A stretch of DNA of 64,000 nucleotides from Terribacillus aidingensis (GCF_900215625.1 NZ_OBEK01000001.1:310001-374000); one strand, 5' to 3'; counted from the first letter of the stretch, positions 43,841-53,813 are shown. Notes: generated by a model not told the origin, from the sequence alone. Numbers and translations are program-made.

Positions 43841-45674
43841 TCAAACGTATTGTTTCATCCATGAAGTGACCTGTTCCAGCAGATCAACTCTGTAAGAAGG
43901 CTTGCCGCTTTTCAGCAAGGTGTGATTAGATGCTGGATAATGGATTAGTTTTGTTGTTTTGTTCCAGCGCTTCAATGCGGTGTAGAGCTCATCTGCTTGG
44001 CTGACAGGGCAGCGTAAGTCTGCTACTCCGTGGATGAGGAGCAGCGGTGTTTCCACGTCTTGTACGTGTGCGATGGGAGAGCGCTCCCATAGTCTGTCAG
44101 TGTTCTCCCAGATGTTGCCGCCAACCATTCCTTCTGTGTATGCAATGCCGATATCACTTGTGTTGTAAAAGGAGACCCAGTTAGAGATACAGCGCTGTGA
44201 TACAGCGGCTTTGAATTTATTTGTTTGACCGATAATCCAATTGGTCATTAGTCCGCCGTAACTTCCGCCTGTAGCACCGAGACGGGATGAATCTGCGAAT
44301 GGATAAGTGTTAAGGGCATGCGCAAGTCCAGTCATGATATCGCGGTAATCGCCATTTCCGAAGTCGCCGCGGCAAGCTTGCGTTACGGATTGGCCATAGC
44401 CGACACTGCCTCTTGGATTAAGGAAAAGTACTGCATAACCTTGTGCAGTGAGAGATTGCATTTCATAACTGTACATATTGGTGTAAGCAGAGTGCGGTCC
44501 GCCATGAATTTGCAGAATGAGCGGGACTTTTCCAAGCGTGATCTCAGCTGGCGGCATTATCCATCCCTGCAGCTTAGTGCCATCAAAGGAGGTGAACCAA
44601 AATTCTTCTGGGATGCTTTGCCATGTAGTTTCATGAAATGCGGTATGGCAATTTGTAAGCTGTTCTTCTGTCATCGTTTCCAAGTCCAGTCGATAAATCT
44701 CACTAAGGCTGGTCGGTGTGAGCGCTGCATAAATAAGATAACGTCCATCTGCACTTATTACTGCGTCATAAATATCTTTCTCTCCTGGTGTCACTTGAAG
44801 CGGCGCATCCCCAGCAAAGCGGTAGATATGTACTTGGCCCAGTTTGGTAACAAGTGTATAAATGGCCTTGCTGACAGGGTGAACAAGCGGAGCTGTATAA
44901 TCATCTGAAAACTTTGCGTCGTTGAGAGAAGCACTTCCTACATGAATATCTTCTGTATGATGTAATACTGGAATACCATTTGTTCCGAGACGGTAAAGCC
45001 GATCAGAGTACCGCTTCCGAATGCTTGATCATTTGCAATGAGCATAAAGGTTTGTTCGTCAGCATTGTAAGTGAACTTTTTAATCGACAAGCTCGAATCT
45101 GACTGTTTTGTAATAGTACGATCTTGAATTGCAACGGTATAAACATCTTGTATCTGCTTTTCCTGACGATGCTGTTATCTGCCAAACGGAACAAAAATAG
45201 ATGGTTGTAAGCACCAGAGTAAGAACCTGTGCCTTCTTGTTTAAAATAGACTTGTTCATACACATGTCCACGCTGGTCGGTGTTCAGCTGCTTCTTATGA
45301 TCGGCATGAATAGATGCAGTAAATAACAAATGTGAACCATCGGGTGACCACTGATAGGATAGAATGGATGCCGGGTAATCAACTAACTGTGCCGCGTTTC
45401 CCTGCACATCCAGCATCCAGATGGCTTTTTTCTCTTTTCCGCGCAGGAAGGTGAGGCTGCCTTCAGGTGACCAAGATGGTAGTGAATCAAAGCCTTCACC
45501 AGGTATTGTTTCGCTGATGGAATTGCTGATTGTTTTGATAGCTGTGTGATAGCTGTTTGTTTCTCTATCGATACTGCGATCCACATAGGCGATTGTACTG
45601 TCAGAATGAACAGTTAAACCGGATAGCCAATGGTGATCGAGCAAATCTTCCGGGATGAAATAACGCTTTGCCAT
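43841..45674 (-). pseudogene. S9-family prolyl oligopeptidase/acylaminoacyl peptidase, two frameshifts
   Basis: The gene should encode about 611 residues. A beta-propeller N-terminal part (LDHHWLSGLTVHSDSTIAYV through YNHLFLFRLADN) breaks near 45168 and continues in another frame as QEKQIQDVYTVAIQDRTITK. It breaks again near 45003 and continues in a third frame as RLYRLGTNGIPVLHHTEDIH. The C-terminal hydrolase domain is then open to 43841 and keeps its triad: GATGGSYGGLMTNW (Ser), LIHGVADLRCPVSQAD (Asp) and HYPASNHTLLKSG (His). Each break equals one missing base. The start ATG at 45674 follows GGGAGG. It is probably inactive unless the breaks are sequencing errors. Confidence 0.85.
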
Positions 45675-45773
45675 TGTTGAAACGCCTCCCTGTCTATTTA
45701 TCATTAATTGTATCGAAATAAAGGGAGATGGGACAATATAAACTCCTATGGCAAAGAGTATTCAGCTAGTATT

Positions 45774-46682
45774 CTAGCTGAATGCTTCCATCGTTAAATC
45801 ACTGTTCACTCCTACTGCGGCGAGGGATCCGTTTGCCGCAGCGAGGATGAGCTGAGAAGGGCCCGCAATAGTAGAATCGCCTGCAGCATAAACACCAGGA
45901 ATAGAAGTTCTGCCTAAATTATCGATTTTAATTCCGCCTTTATCGTCCGTATCATAACCAAGCGAAGAGGCGAAATTATGCGGCTGTGAGAGTTCTGTTA
46001 TTACAAATCCTCCAGTGCGCTCCAATTCTTTTCCGTTTTCCAAGATAACCTTTTTTAATATCCCAACAGATCCCGCCAGTTTAGCTATCTTTTCTTCTAC
46101 GACGCGAATGTCATGTTTTTGAAGCATTGCTTTTTCTTCATCGGGAATAATGGCCAGCCCATTTGTACAAACAATTAAATCCTTACTCCATTGCGAGATT
46201 ATCTTTGCCATGTGTGTGCTATGTTTGTGTTCTGCGATTAACACCAACGGTTGATCACGTAGTTCCCAGCCATCGCAATAAGGACAGCTGAACAGACTCT
46301 TCCCATACATATCGTAAATGCCTGGTACATTCGGTAAATTCTCCTTTAGTCCTGTTGCGAGGATGACTTTTTTGGCGGAAAATGTGTCACCGCACTGTGT
46401 TTGGAGCTGATATGCGGATTCACTGTTTTTTTCAATCGACACAACCTCCATATTATGAATGGTAATAGAAGGGTACTTACGCAAGTCATTGTGTGCCAAG
46501 CTGCGAAACTCACTTGGAGAAACTCCATCTCTCGTAATAAAACCATGTGATTCGTGCGTCACAGCATTTCTCGGCTTGCCATGATCAAATAACACAATAT
46601 TTCTTCTGGCTCTCCCTAAAACAAGTGCAGCATTTAATCCAGCTGGACCTCCGCCTATAATGGCACAATCTAACATGTTCAT
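45774..46682 (-). CDS. Thioredoxin reductase-like FAD oxidoreductase
   Basis: A 302-residue flavoprotein. FAD-binding IIGGGPAGLNAALVLGRARR opens the protein, FSCPYCDGWELRD carries the CPYC redox pair, and GVYAAGDSTIAGPSQLILAAANGS binds FAD at the C-terminus. The NADPH-binding site (VLIAEHKHSTHMAKII) lacks the usual glycine-rich GGGxSA form, as in low-activity relatives of thioredoxin reductase such as gliotoxin-reductase-like proteins. It lies 54 bp downstream of an Rrf2 regulator on the same strand, so a redox-responsive pair is likely. Confidence 0.85.
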   Translation of the reverse strand: MNMLDCAIIGGGPAGLNAALVLGRARRNIVLFDHGKPRNAVTHESHGFITRDGVSPSEFRSLAHNDLRKYPSITIHNMEVVSIEKNSESAYQLQTQCGDTFSAKKVILATGLKENLPNVPGIYDMYGKSLFSCPYCDGWELRDQPLVLIAEHKHSTHMAKIISQWSKDLIVCTNGLAIIPDEEKAMLQKHDIRVVEEKIAKLAGSVGILKKVILENGKELERTGGFVITELSQPHNFASSLGYDTDDKGGIKIDNLGRTSIPGVYAAGDSTIAGPSQLILAAANGSLAAVGVNSDLTMEAFS

Positions 46683-46736
46683 GCCTCCCGTGGATATTAT
46701 GGATAGTTATTGTCTTTAATTGGTGTAAAGAAAAAA

Positions 46737-47177
46737 TCAACCCGCTTCGGATTGAAGAAATGCAGAAGCTCGGCGGTCGATTTTTTCTAGTACCTGTTCA
46801 ATCGTTTGTGATTGCAAGTGTTCTTCCATTTTTCTTTCCGCATCGTTCATCACGCTTTGAATAAAACAATTTTCGTTTTCGTGCGCGTGCGATTCCAGGC
46901 CGCATTGGAACAAAGGATTCTGACCTTCTACGGCTTGGATGACATCCCAGAAAGAAATGTCTTGGACTTGCTTCATCAATTTGTAACCGCCTTTTACGCC
47001 AGTTGCAGATGAGATTAACCCAGCTTTTACAAGCGTTGTCAGCACTTTTGACAGATAAGTGGGTGATACTTTCTGCAATTCAGCTAAAGGCTTCACACCG
47101 ACAGACTTCCCAGACGGAAGCAAACCAAGAAAAGCAATAGAGTGGAGTGCGTAGTTGGTAGCTTTGGAATATTTCAT
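46737..47177 (-). CDS. Rrf2-family transcriptional regulator
   Basis: A 146-residue winged-helix repressor. The N-terminus YSKATNYALHSIAFLG, recognition region PTYLSKVLTTLVKAGLISSATGVKGGYKL and PLFQCGLESHAHENENCFIQSV are typical. Two Cys (spaced by 12 residues) lie where iron-sulfur members keep three, so a thiol switch rather than a full Fe-S cluster is possible. It precedes the thioredoxin reductase-like gene and probably controls it. Confidence 0.85.
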   Translation of the reverse strand: MKYSKATNYALHSIAFLGLLPSGKSVGVKPLAELQKVSPTYLSKVLTTLVKAGLISSATGVKGGYKLMKQVQDISFWDVIQAVEGQNPLFQCGLESHAHENENCFIQSVMNDAERKMEEHLQSQTIEQVLEKIDRRASAFLQSEAG

Positions 47178-47257
47178 GACGTTAACCTCTTTATTGTAGA
47201 TTCCATGTGTCTATAATATCTTCTGTATTTAACAAAGTCAATGTGAATGCCTTGTAT

Positions 47258-48187
47258 TTACTTGGATCTATCCTCGATGCGCCATGCTGTAATAGCATGC
47301 AGCTTTCCTTCTAATTCATGAAAATAACTCGACAGGAAATGCTGGAACTGTTTTGCAATCGGGCTGAGAAATCTTCTGGAAGACCACGCCACGCCGATTG
47401 TTCGTTGGCAAACAGGTTCTTTTATGCGAACGACGGGCAGATGTTCGACTTTGCTTCCAGTCAGGGAGACAGCCGGGATAAAAGCGATACCCAAGCCATT
47501 ACGAACAAGATCGCCAATAACCCCCGGTTCATCGCCTTCAAAAGCAATATGCGGCTGAAAACCAGCAAGCTGACAATATTTATCCGTCAGACTGCGAATG
47601 CCATGGCCTTCGTTCATGCTGACAAAGGCTTCCTCTCGAAGTTCCGCTAACGCAACAGTGTGCTTTGTCTCAAGCCAGTGTCCAGGCGGAGCGATGAGCA
47701 AGATTTCTTCTGTAATAAGTGGCTTCCATTCAATGTCTTCTCCTTCAAGGGGGACCGAAGATATACAGAAATCAAGATCCCCACTGCGCAGCTTATCCGT
47801 CATTGTTGAGACAGAATGCACGTATTGTTTGAAGTGAACCGCAGGCTGTTTCTGCAGAAAATTGCTAATTAAATCAGGCAGTACTCTTGGGATAGTAACA
47901 GACAGTTTAAGGCTGTTATCGGCCTCTTCATTTGCGGCGTTCAGCTCTCTTCTAGCTTCCTGCAGCTCATGCAGTACCGCATCAACGCGTTTGAGAAACA
48001 TCTTCCCATTACTATTTAACTTGATTTGGCGATTAAAGCGCTCAAAGAGTTTTACACCTATATCTTCTTCCAGTCTGCTGATGGCCTTGCTGAGAGAAGG
48101 CTGGGCGATATTCAGTGCTTCGGCAGCATGTGTCATATGTTCTAGCTCCGCTACCTTTTTGAAATAGTAAAGTTGCAGCAGTTCCAT
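47258..48187 (-). CDS. LysR-family regulator divergent from the YhgE/Pip gene
   Basis: A 309-residue regulator with a clear N-terminal helix-turn-helix (LYYFKKVAELEHMTHAAEALNIAQPSLSKAISRLEEDIGVKLF) and an effector-binding domain. Its start lies 139 bp from the start of the divergent YhgE/Pip gene. Two copies of one 16-bp dyad lie in that gap, at positions suited to the regulatory and activation sites of a LysR protein. Confidence 0.9.
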   Translation of the reverse strand: MELLQLYYFKKVAELEHMTHAAEALNIAQPSLSKAISRLEEDIGVKLFERFNRQIKLNSNGKMFLKRVDAVLHELQEARRELNAANEEADNSLKLSVTIPRVLPDLISNFLQKQPAVHFKQYVHSVSTMTDKLRSGDLDFCISSVPLEGEDIEWKPLITEEILLIAPPGHWLETKHTVALAELREEAFVSMNEGHGIRSLTDKYCQLAGFQPHIAFEGDEPGVIGDLVRNGLGIAFIPAVSLTGSKVEHLPVVRIKEPVCQRTIGVAWSSRRFLSPIAKQFQHFLSSYFHELEGKLHAITAWRIEDRSK

Positions 48188-48204
48188 AATCGGCCTTCTT
48201 TCAG

Positions 48205-48220
48205 ATAGCTTTAAAGCTAT
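48205..48220. promoter_or_regulatory. LysR operator copy 1
   Basis: ATAGCTTTAAAGCTAT is a perfect 16-bp palindrome, 17 bp upstream of the LysR start. Its arms ATAGC and GCTAT recur in copy 2. Confidence 0.65.
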
Positions 48221-48256
48221 TATTTATAACGATATATATATTATACATTATATAAC

Positions 48257-48272
48257 ATAGCCGGTATGCTAT
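48257..48272. promoter_or_regulatory. LysR operator copy 2
   Basis: ATAGCCGGTATGCTAT has the same arms (ATAGC, 6 bp, GCTAT) as copy 1. It begins exactly 52 bp further on, about five helical turns, so both copies face the same side of the DNA. It ends 54 bp before the YhgE/Pip start. Confidence 0.65.
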
Positions 48273-48326
48273 TTAGATGTTCTATATAGATGTTCAATAT
48301 TTCACAAAGGTAAAGGTGAGGAAATT

Positions 48327-50333
48327 ATGAAAGGATTAAAACTAGGCTTATTTGATATAAAGCGGATGTGGCAGCATAAGCATGGACGAATTGCACTTCT
48401 ATTTCTACTGATTATTCCAGTTATCTATGCGTCGCTGTTTCTTGGTGGTTACTGGGATCCGTACGGCCATATAGAAGATCTGCCTGTGGCTGTTGTTAAC
48501 CAGGATGAAGGTGCCAGCATGGATGGAGAAGAAATGCATGCTGGGGATGACTTTATAAAAGAATTGAAAAAGAGCAAGTCACTCGACTTTGCTTTTGTCT
48601 CCAATGACAAGGCAGAAGAAGGATTGGATGACGGAAAGTATTATATGAAAGTAACAATCCCAAATGACTTCTCTGAAAACGTCACAACCTTGATGGACGA
48701 TGAGCCACAGCAAGCGGAGCTGACGTATGAAATAAATCCAGGGAAAAACTTTGTAGCATCACAAATCAGTTCCTCTGCTATGGAAAAAATGAAAGCAAAG
48801 CTGGCGAGCAGCATTACAAAATCATATGCTGACAGTGTGTTTACAAGTTTCCATGAAGTAGCTGCCGGCTTGCAAGATGCAGGTGATGGCGCAGGAGATT
48901 TGCATACAGGAATTACAGATGAGCAAAGTGGTCTGAAGGATTTGCAAACCGGCATTGGCGACGTGCATAGCGGTGCAGCAGATTTAGCAAATGGCGCAGA
49001 CAAGCTGGCGGGTGCGCAAGGTAAATTGTCTGATGGTATCGGCAGCTTGAACACAGGTGCTAGCGATTTAGCAGACGGGCTAGGGCAGCTGAATGACGGT
49101 GCTGACTCACTAGCTGTAAATAGTGAAAAAATAGCAGCTGGCTTGACTGATTGGCAGAAACAAAGCGAAAAGCTATCTGAAAATCAACAAGCATTCACAT
49201 CTGGTTCAGAAGACTTGAGTAAGCTGATTGCATCATATATGAAAGAACATCCAGAACTTGAGGATGATCAAGCATTCCAGCAAATAGCTGCGATATCTGA
49301 TAAAATGGCAGATTCCTCTGCGGAATTAGCTGACGGGCAGCAGAAGCTAGGGGAAGGTGCCGACCAACTTGCAAGCAGTGAACAAAAACTTACAGATGGA
49401 GTGGATACCTTCCGCGAGAAACTTAACTCAGCTGTTAGCGGTGCGGATAAAGTAGCTAGCGGGGCAGCAGATTTGAATAGTGGATTTGCTGATTACACGA
49501 AAGGTTTCGTTTCCTTGCAAACTGGTGCTGCGCTGCTTGCTTCCGGTACAGGTGATCTTTCCGATGGCGCAACAAAACTTAACGATGGTATCAATAAGCT
49601 TTCCGATGGTTCGGATGAGCTTGCGGCTAGCTTGCAGGATGCTGCGGCCAAAACAAGTGATATTCAGTCAAGTGATGCTTTGACTACAATGTTTGCTGAC
49701 CCAATTAAACTGACAGAAAAACAACTGTCCGATGTACCGAATTATGGCGTGGGTATTGCACCGTACTTCTTGTCATTGGCATTGTTTGTGGGTGGTTTGA
49801 TGGCAGCCAATATCCTGCCGCTTGGCAGAAGACAGGACATGCAAGTGTCAGGCACCGTACAATTCTTCAGTAAGCTGACACTTATTTATATCGTAGCAAT
49901 TGTACAGGCGGTGATCCTTGATCTGATTTTCTTATTCGGATTCCAAGTAGATGTACAAAGCGTGCCGCTATTGTTCTTGTCTAGTATCATAGTATCTATG
50001 ACGGTTATGACAATTATTCTAGCCCTGGTGACGATATTCGGTAACTTAGGGAAATTACTTGCCATTGTCCTGCTGGTTATTCAGCTGGCATCCTGCGGCG
50101 GTACCTTCCCGAGTGAACTAACTGTATCCGGGTTGGCTGCTGTAGGTAAATACTTGCCAATGGCGCATTCCTTGCACAGCTTGCAAGAAGCCATTACGCT
50201 AGGCGACTGGTCTGTACTAAGTCATCAGCTGATCGATTTAATCATTTATCTAGTAGTAGTCGGTGTTATCGGCTGGGTGGTTTCCCACTTGCAGCACCGT
50301 CCGAAAAAAGATATAGAGCAACAAGCAGCATAA
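48327..50333 (+). CDS. YhgE/Pip-family membrane protein
   Basis: A 668-residue membrane protein of the phage-infection-protein (Pip)/YhgE family. One N-terminal helix (IALLFLLIIPVIYASLFLGGYWDPYG) anchors a large extracellular part of about 430 residues. Much of that part is an imperfect helical repeat of the form LxxGxxxLxxGAxxLxDG, about residues 185-455. Five or six helices form an ABC-2-like membrane end (about 475-650). Relatives serve as phage receptors or as parts of secretion or lipid-export systems. TGAGG precedes the ATG. Regulation by the divergent LysR protein is likely. Confidence 0.9.
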   Translation: MKGLKLGLFDIKRMWQHKHGRIALLFLLIIPVIYASLFLGGYWDPYGHIEDLPVAVVNQDEGASMDGEEMHAGDDFIKELKKSKSLDFAFVSNDKAEEGLDDGKYYMKVTIPNDFSENVTTLMDDEPQQAELTYEINPGKNFVASQISSSAMEKMKAKLASSITKSYADSVFTSFHEVAAGLQDAGDGAGDLHTGITDEQSGLKDLQTGIGDVHSGAADLANGADKLAGAQGKLSDGIGSLNTGASDLADGLGQLNDGADSLAVNSEKIAAGLTDWQKQSEKLSENQQAFTSGSEDLSKLIASYMKEHPELEDDQAFQQIAAISDKMADSSAELADGQQKLGEGADQLASSEQKLTDGVDTFREKLNSAVSGADKVASGAADLNSGFADYTKGFVSLQTGAALLASGTGDLSDGATKLNDGINKLSDGSDELAASLQDAAAKTSDIQSSDALTTMFADPIKLTEKQLSDVPNYGVGIAPYFLSLALFVGGLMAANILPLGRRQDMQVSGTVQFFSKLTLIYIVAIVQAVILDLIFLFGFQVDVQSVPLLFLSSIIVSMTVMTIILALVTIFGNLGKLLAIVLLVIQLASCGGTFPSELTVSGLAAVGKYLPMAHSLHSLQEAITLGDWSVLSHQLIDLIIYLVVVGVIGWVVSHLQHRPKKDIEQQAA

Positions 50334-50335
50334 AG

Positions 50336-50365
50336 AAAAGCTCGCCGATTAGGCGGGCTTTTTTC
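50336..50365 (+). terminator. Terminator of the YhgE/Pip gene
   Basis: AAGCTCGCC pairs with GGCGGGCTT (one G-T pair) around GATTA, followed by a T-run. Confidence 0.85.
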
Positions 50366-50415
50366 GTTGACATATTATGATAGACTTTAAGCATCACATA
50401 AAAAGGATACGTGTT

Positions 50416-51048
50416 ATGCAAATTGATAAACCAAAACTACCAAATAACTTACCTGAAAAAAGAATGCACGATATTTTCTTTGAAGAAGAACCTGAATTAG
50501 AGAATGGTCAAGTACTGCAAGCTGATTTTGAGAATGAGTCAGTCGATCGGCTCCGTTTGTCAAAGGTGGTCATCCGCAACAGCCGCTTCAACCATACGGA
50601 TTTTACAGGAATGGATTTACTGGATGTGCGTTTTGAGAATTGTGATTTTTCGAATGTGCAAATGAGCAAATCCTCCATTCACCGCGTGGAGTTCCACGGC
50701 TGTAAGCTGCTTGGTGCAGACTTAACGGAATCTAGTTTAGGAAATGTCTCCTTTACAGATTCACTCGTAAACCTTGTTTCATTCGGACGATCTAAATTAG
50801 AGAAAATTATATTTTCCTCCTGCGGCTTGCAAGGAGCAGATTTCTACGCTTGCCGAATGAAAAAACTAGAATTTGCTGCCTGTGACTTGAATGAAGCAAA
50901 CTTCGAGCAAACATCGTTAAAAGGAATAGATCTCAGCACAAGCAGCTTTAAGCAGCTTACTGTTTCGATTGATAACTTAAAAGGCTGTATCGTATCACCG
51001 AACCAAGCAATTCAGTTTGCAGCTTTAATAGGACTGGTTATTAAGTGA
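50416..51048 (+). CDS. Pentapeptide-repeat protein
   Basis: A 210-residue protein built mostly of A(D/N)LxX-type pentapeptides that form a right-handed quadrilateral beta-helix. Examples are SRFNHTDFTGMDLLDVRFENCDF in outline, CKLLGADLTESSLGNVSF, CGLQGADFYACRMKKLEF and CDLNEANFEQTSLKGIDL. Some relatives mimic DNA and protect gyrase from quinolones. Others have no known role, and nothing here decides. AAAGGA lies 8 bp before the ATG at 50416; an upstream ATG at 50377 lacks a ribosome site. Confidence 0.88.
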   Translation: MQIDKPKLPNNLPEKRMHDIFFEEEPELENGQVLQADFENESVDRLRLSKVVIRNSRFNHTDFTGMDLLDVRFENCDFSNVQMSKSSIHRVEFHGCKLLGADLTESSLGNVSFTDSLVNLVSFGRSKLEKIIFSSCGLQGADFYACRMKKLEFAACDLNEANFEQTSLKGIDLSTSSFKQLTVSIDNLKGCIVSPNQAIQFAALIGLVIK

Positions 51049-51078
51049 AAAAGCTTCCCGTGGTGGGAAGCTTTTTTT
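51048..51078. terminator. Bidirectional terminator, pentapeptide gene and lactate permease gene
   Basis: AAAAAGCTTCCC and GGGAAGCTTTTT form a perfect stem with a 5-base loop between convergent genes. Confidence 0.9.
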
Positions 51079-52876
51079 AAGCGGCTGTTTTTAAGGCGCT
51101 CTTTGCAGTGACGAGACGCAGGATATACAGCATAACAATTACAGCGTATAGAAGCAGCCAGATATTCAAGATGCCATGGATAAGGGCCATACCGAGGAAA
51201 CCAGCGGCAAGCACATAATAGGACATGGGAAGAATGGCTTTCCGGATGAGTGCGCCTTCCTTGCCAACTAACCCGACTGTAGCGGAGGCAGCAACGATGT
51301 TGTGGACACAAATCATATTACCGGCAGCACCTCCAACAGCTTGCAATGCGACAACTGTTCCAGATTGATGTACATTCAAGCCGATATTGCCGGCAGCGCC
51401 AAATTGGAACAAAGAAAACATCATATTGCTGAAGGTGTTGCTGCCTGCGATAAAGGCACCAAGTGCGCCGACTGTCGGTGCAACAATTGGCCAGAAACTG
51501 GCGGTTAAGATGGCAACAGACTCTGCGAGAATTAGCGGCATATTTTGCCCGGTGAGCGCTTCTGTTGCAGCATTGACTTTGTCAGCTGCCAAGGAAGTGT
51601 TGAGGAAAATCTTAATCATAGGTACCGCGAACAAAAGTGCTGCACCAGCGCTGAGGGCTGTTTTAAAAGAATTCTCCCAAGCACTTTTGTATGCTGGCAG
51701 CTTCATCCTGTGCAGGAAGAAAGTTAGGATAGAAACAATGACAAATAGAAATCCAGGTAAATAAAGCGGTGTAGAAGTAGTAGTTATGCCGGAACCAAAT
51801 GTATCTGGGAAGACAAGCTTCCAAGATTCAAGCAACTGTTTAAATGAATCAACGGAACGGGACAAGACAAGTATCCCTGCAATCAATACGTAAGGCAGCC
51901 AAGACATCCAAGCAGAGATAGAGCGAGCAGCTTTTTCTTCCGCAGGAGCTTGATTTAGTTTGCCAATCCAGTCGGCTTCCCATTGACTTCTGTCTGGGAA
52001 ATCAAACGTTTTATCTTTAGGCATAAACCACCCTTGCCTTGCAGCAGGTACTACAATTAGAAGGGCAATGAGTGCACCTAGCAAGGAAGGGAATTCAGGT
52101 CCTAGCAAAATGCCGATTAAGTAGTAAGGGATAGTAAAGGCAATCCCGGCAAATAAAGCAAATTTCCAAGCTCGAAGTCCTTCCAAGAAAGATTTATTCG
52201 GCCCAAAGAAGCGGGTAAGCATAGCGGATACAAACAGCGGAATGATGGACCCTACGATGCCATGGACAAGGACCACATCAGAAGTGATACGAAGCAAATA
52301 ATCAAAATAACCCATGTTAGTTTGCTGCAGACCGGACATAACAGCTTGCTGATCTGTCAGTCCCGTATTAACGCCAATCAAGATGGGTGTCCCTACTGCT
52401 CCGAAGGAAACCGGCGTGCTTTGAATGATCAAGGAAACGAGCACGGCAGCCATGGCTGGGAACCCGACAGCTACAAGCAGCGGGGCAGCAATCGCAGCAG
52501 CTGTGCCGTAGCCTGCTGCACCTTCAATGAAGGAACCGAACAGCCAGGCAATTAGAATAGCTTGAATACGCCGGTCGGGTGAAATAGTCATAAAGCCGCG
52601 GCGAATGGTGTGAATTGCACCAGATTCCTTTACTGTGTTCAGCAGCAGGACAGCGCCGAATACAATAAAGATAACCTCCAGTGCAGTTACGAGACCATTA
52701 AAGGCAGCAGCAGCTACAACATTTGTTTTCGTTCCCCAAACGAAAACGGCGGTTAGTGCAGTAACAACAAGTGCGACCGGCATTGCTTTACTGGCTGGCC
52801 AGTTTAAAATAACTAAGAATAGCAATATCGTTACGATTGGTACTACAGCGATTAAAGATAATGCAAGTAAACTCAT
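51077..52876 (-). CDS. lutP: L-lactate permease
   Basis: Imports L-lactate for the LutABC oxidation pathway. The 599-residue protein has about 13-14 membrane segments. [49 protein letters not shown] and [22 protein letters not shown] are lactate permease hallmarks. The frame is open far upstream. The ATG at 52876 follows GGAG by 6 bp and begins at the conserved [14 protein letters not shown] cre-like site and the 17-bp LutR-type palindrome precede it, and the divergent neighbour is the lutR gene. Confidence 0.9.
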   Translation of the reverse strand: MSLLALSLIAVVPIVTILLFLVILNWPASKAMPVALVVTALTAVFVWGTKTNVVAAAAFNGLVTALEVIFIVFGAVLLLNTVKESGAIHTIRRGFMTISPDRRIQAILIAWLFGSFIEGAAGYGTAAAIAAPLLVAVGFPAMAAVLVSLIIQSTPVSFGAVGTPILIGVNTGLTDQQAVMSGLQQTNMGYFDYLLRITSDVVLVHGIVGSIIPLFVSAMLTRFFGPNKSFLEGLRAWKFALFAGIAFTIPYYLIGILLGPEFPSLLGALIALLIVVPAARQGWFMPKDKTFDFPDRSQWEADWIGKLNQAPAEEKAARSISAWMSWLPYVLIAGILVLSRSVDSFKQLLESWKLVFPDTFGSGITTTSTPLYLPGFLFVIVSILTFFLHRMKLPAYKSAWENSFKTALSAGAALLFAVPMIKIFLNTSLAADKVNAATEALTGQNMPLILAESVAILTASFWPIVAPTVGALGAFIAGSNTFSNMMFSLFQFGAAGNIGLNVHQSGTVVALQAVGGAAGNMICVHNIVAASATVGLVGKEGALIRKAILPMSYYVLAAGFLGMALIHGILNIWLLLYAVIVMLYILRLVTAKSALKTAA

Positions 52877-52895
52877 CTTCCGCTCCATCCCCTTT

Positions 52896-52910
52896 AGTAA
52901 GCGTTTACAT
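52896..52910 (-). promoter_or_regulatory. cre-like site of the lactate permease gene
   Basis: AGTAAGCGTTTACAT differs from the strong cre core TGTAAGCGTTTACA only at the T-G step. It lies in the 5' leader, where CcpA would act as a roadblock. Confidence 0.65.
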
Positions 52911-52925
52911 ACCAATGGTAAAATA

Positions 52926-52942
52926 AGGTCATCTGATGACCT
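52926..52942 (-). promoter_or_regulatory. LutR operator copy 1 (lactate permease)
   Basis: AGGTCATCTGATGACCT is a 17-bp palindrome identical to the one at 53832 before lutA. It lies 7 bp after the predicted -10 box on the minus strand, so it would cover the transcription start and block initiation. Confidence 0.8.
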
Positions 52943-52948
52943 GTTTAT

Positions 52949-52978
52949 ATTATAGAATGCTATTTTTTGAAAAAGCAA
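52949..52978 (-). promoter_or_regulatory. Sigma-A promoter of the lactate permease gene
   Basis: On the minus strand TTGCTT, 18 bp, TATAAT (plus-strand 52978-52949). The LutR-type palindrome follows immediately. Confidence 0.6.
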
Positions 52979-53027
52979 TGAAATTTTGGAAAATTTCCGT
53001 TTATAATGAGGGGGAGGTGAGAACCCA

Positions 53028-53738
53028 ATGAAATACAAACAAATCAAACCAAAAAAGATATATGAACAGGTAGCAGATGAGCTGCTTGCGATGATACGAG
53101 ACGGTAATCTTCAGCCAGGAGAGAAGCTGGATAGTGTGACACAGCTTGCCGAGAACTTTCAAGTGGGACGTTCAGCGATTCGTGAAGCGCTGGCTACACT
53201 TCGGGCGATGGGTCTGGTGGAAATGAAGCAGGGGGAAGGGACATATGTGAAGGCATTCGAGCCGGAAGAAATTGTTTACCCGCTGCAGCATGCCTTGCTT
53301 ATGAGTATGGAAGATCGAGCAGAGCTTATGGAGGTTCGTAACATACTGGAGACGGGAATTGCAGCTTCAGCAGCCCGAAATAGATCAGAGGAGGATCTAG
53401 CGCAGATGGAACAAGCGCTCACGGAGATGAAGCAATATGAAGGCGACCCGGAAAATGGCGAGAAAGCAGACCTTGCCTTTCACATGACTATTGCGCATGC
53501 AGCCAAAAATAAATTACTGCTTCGCTTGATGCATCATGTGTCAGATTTAACAGCAGAATCGATGAAAGAAACGAGACAGATCTGTTTGTTTGGGACAGAA
53601 ACTGCGCCAGAGGAATTAAACAAACAGCACGAAGCAATCCTCCAAGCTATCCGCCTGCAGCAGCCGGAACAAGCACGAAAGGCCATGGTTTCACATCTGG
53701 AATATGTAGAAGATGTATTACGCACTTATATGGAATAG
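53028..53738 (+). CDS. lutR: GntR/FadR-family regulator of lactate genes
   Basis: A 236-residue repressor of the FadR subgroup. The N-terminal helix-turn-helix ([23 protein letters not shown] and [32 protein letters not shown]) is followed by an all-helical FCD ligand domain with metal-binding His ([14 protein letters not shown]). GGGGAGG precedes the ATG. It lies between the divergent lactate permease gene and lutABC; both carry the same operator. L-lactate or a related acid is the expected inducer. Confidence 0.9.
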   Translation: MKYKQIKPKKIYEQVADELLAMIRDGNLQPGEKLDSVTQLAENFQVGRSAIREALATLRAMGLVEMKQGEGTYVKAFEPEEIVYPLQHALLMSMEDRAELMEVRNILETGIAASAARNRSEEDLAQMEQALTEMKQYEGDPENGEKADLAFHMTIAHAAKNKLLLRLMHHVSDLTAESMKETRQICLFGTETAPEELNKQHEAILQAIRLQQPEQARKAMVSHLEYVEDVLRTYME

Positions 53739-53740
53739 AG

Positions 53741-53772
53741 AGAAGCTGCCCGATAAGGGTTGGCTTTTTTTG
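53741..53772 (+). terminator. Terminator of lutR
   Basis: An AGCTGCCC / GGGTTGGCT imperfect stem followed by a seven-T run. Confidence 0.65.
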
Positions 53773-53784
53773 TATAGGCAGTAC

Positions 53785-53813
53785 TTGGAAAATGTAAGCG
53801 TTTGTAGTATGCT
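53785..53813 (+). promoter_or_regulatory. lutABC promoter with embedded cre-like site
   Basis: TTGGAA (53785), a 17-bp spacer, TATGCT (53808). The spacer holds TGTAAGCGTTTGTA (53793-53806), which matches the cre core except for its last three bases. CcpA would occlude the promoter. Confidence 0.65.

Noticed and set aside
48880-49680. Possible tandem DNA repeat in the YhgE/Pip gene
   Set aside because: The repetition is at protein level (LxxGxxxLxxG-type pattern) and is the normal structure of the family; the DNA units are too diverged.
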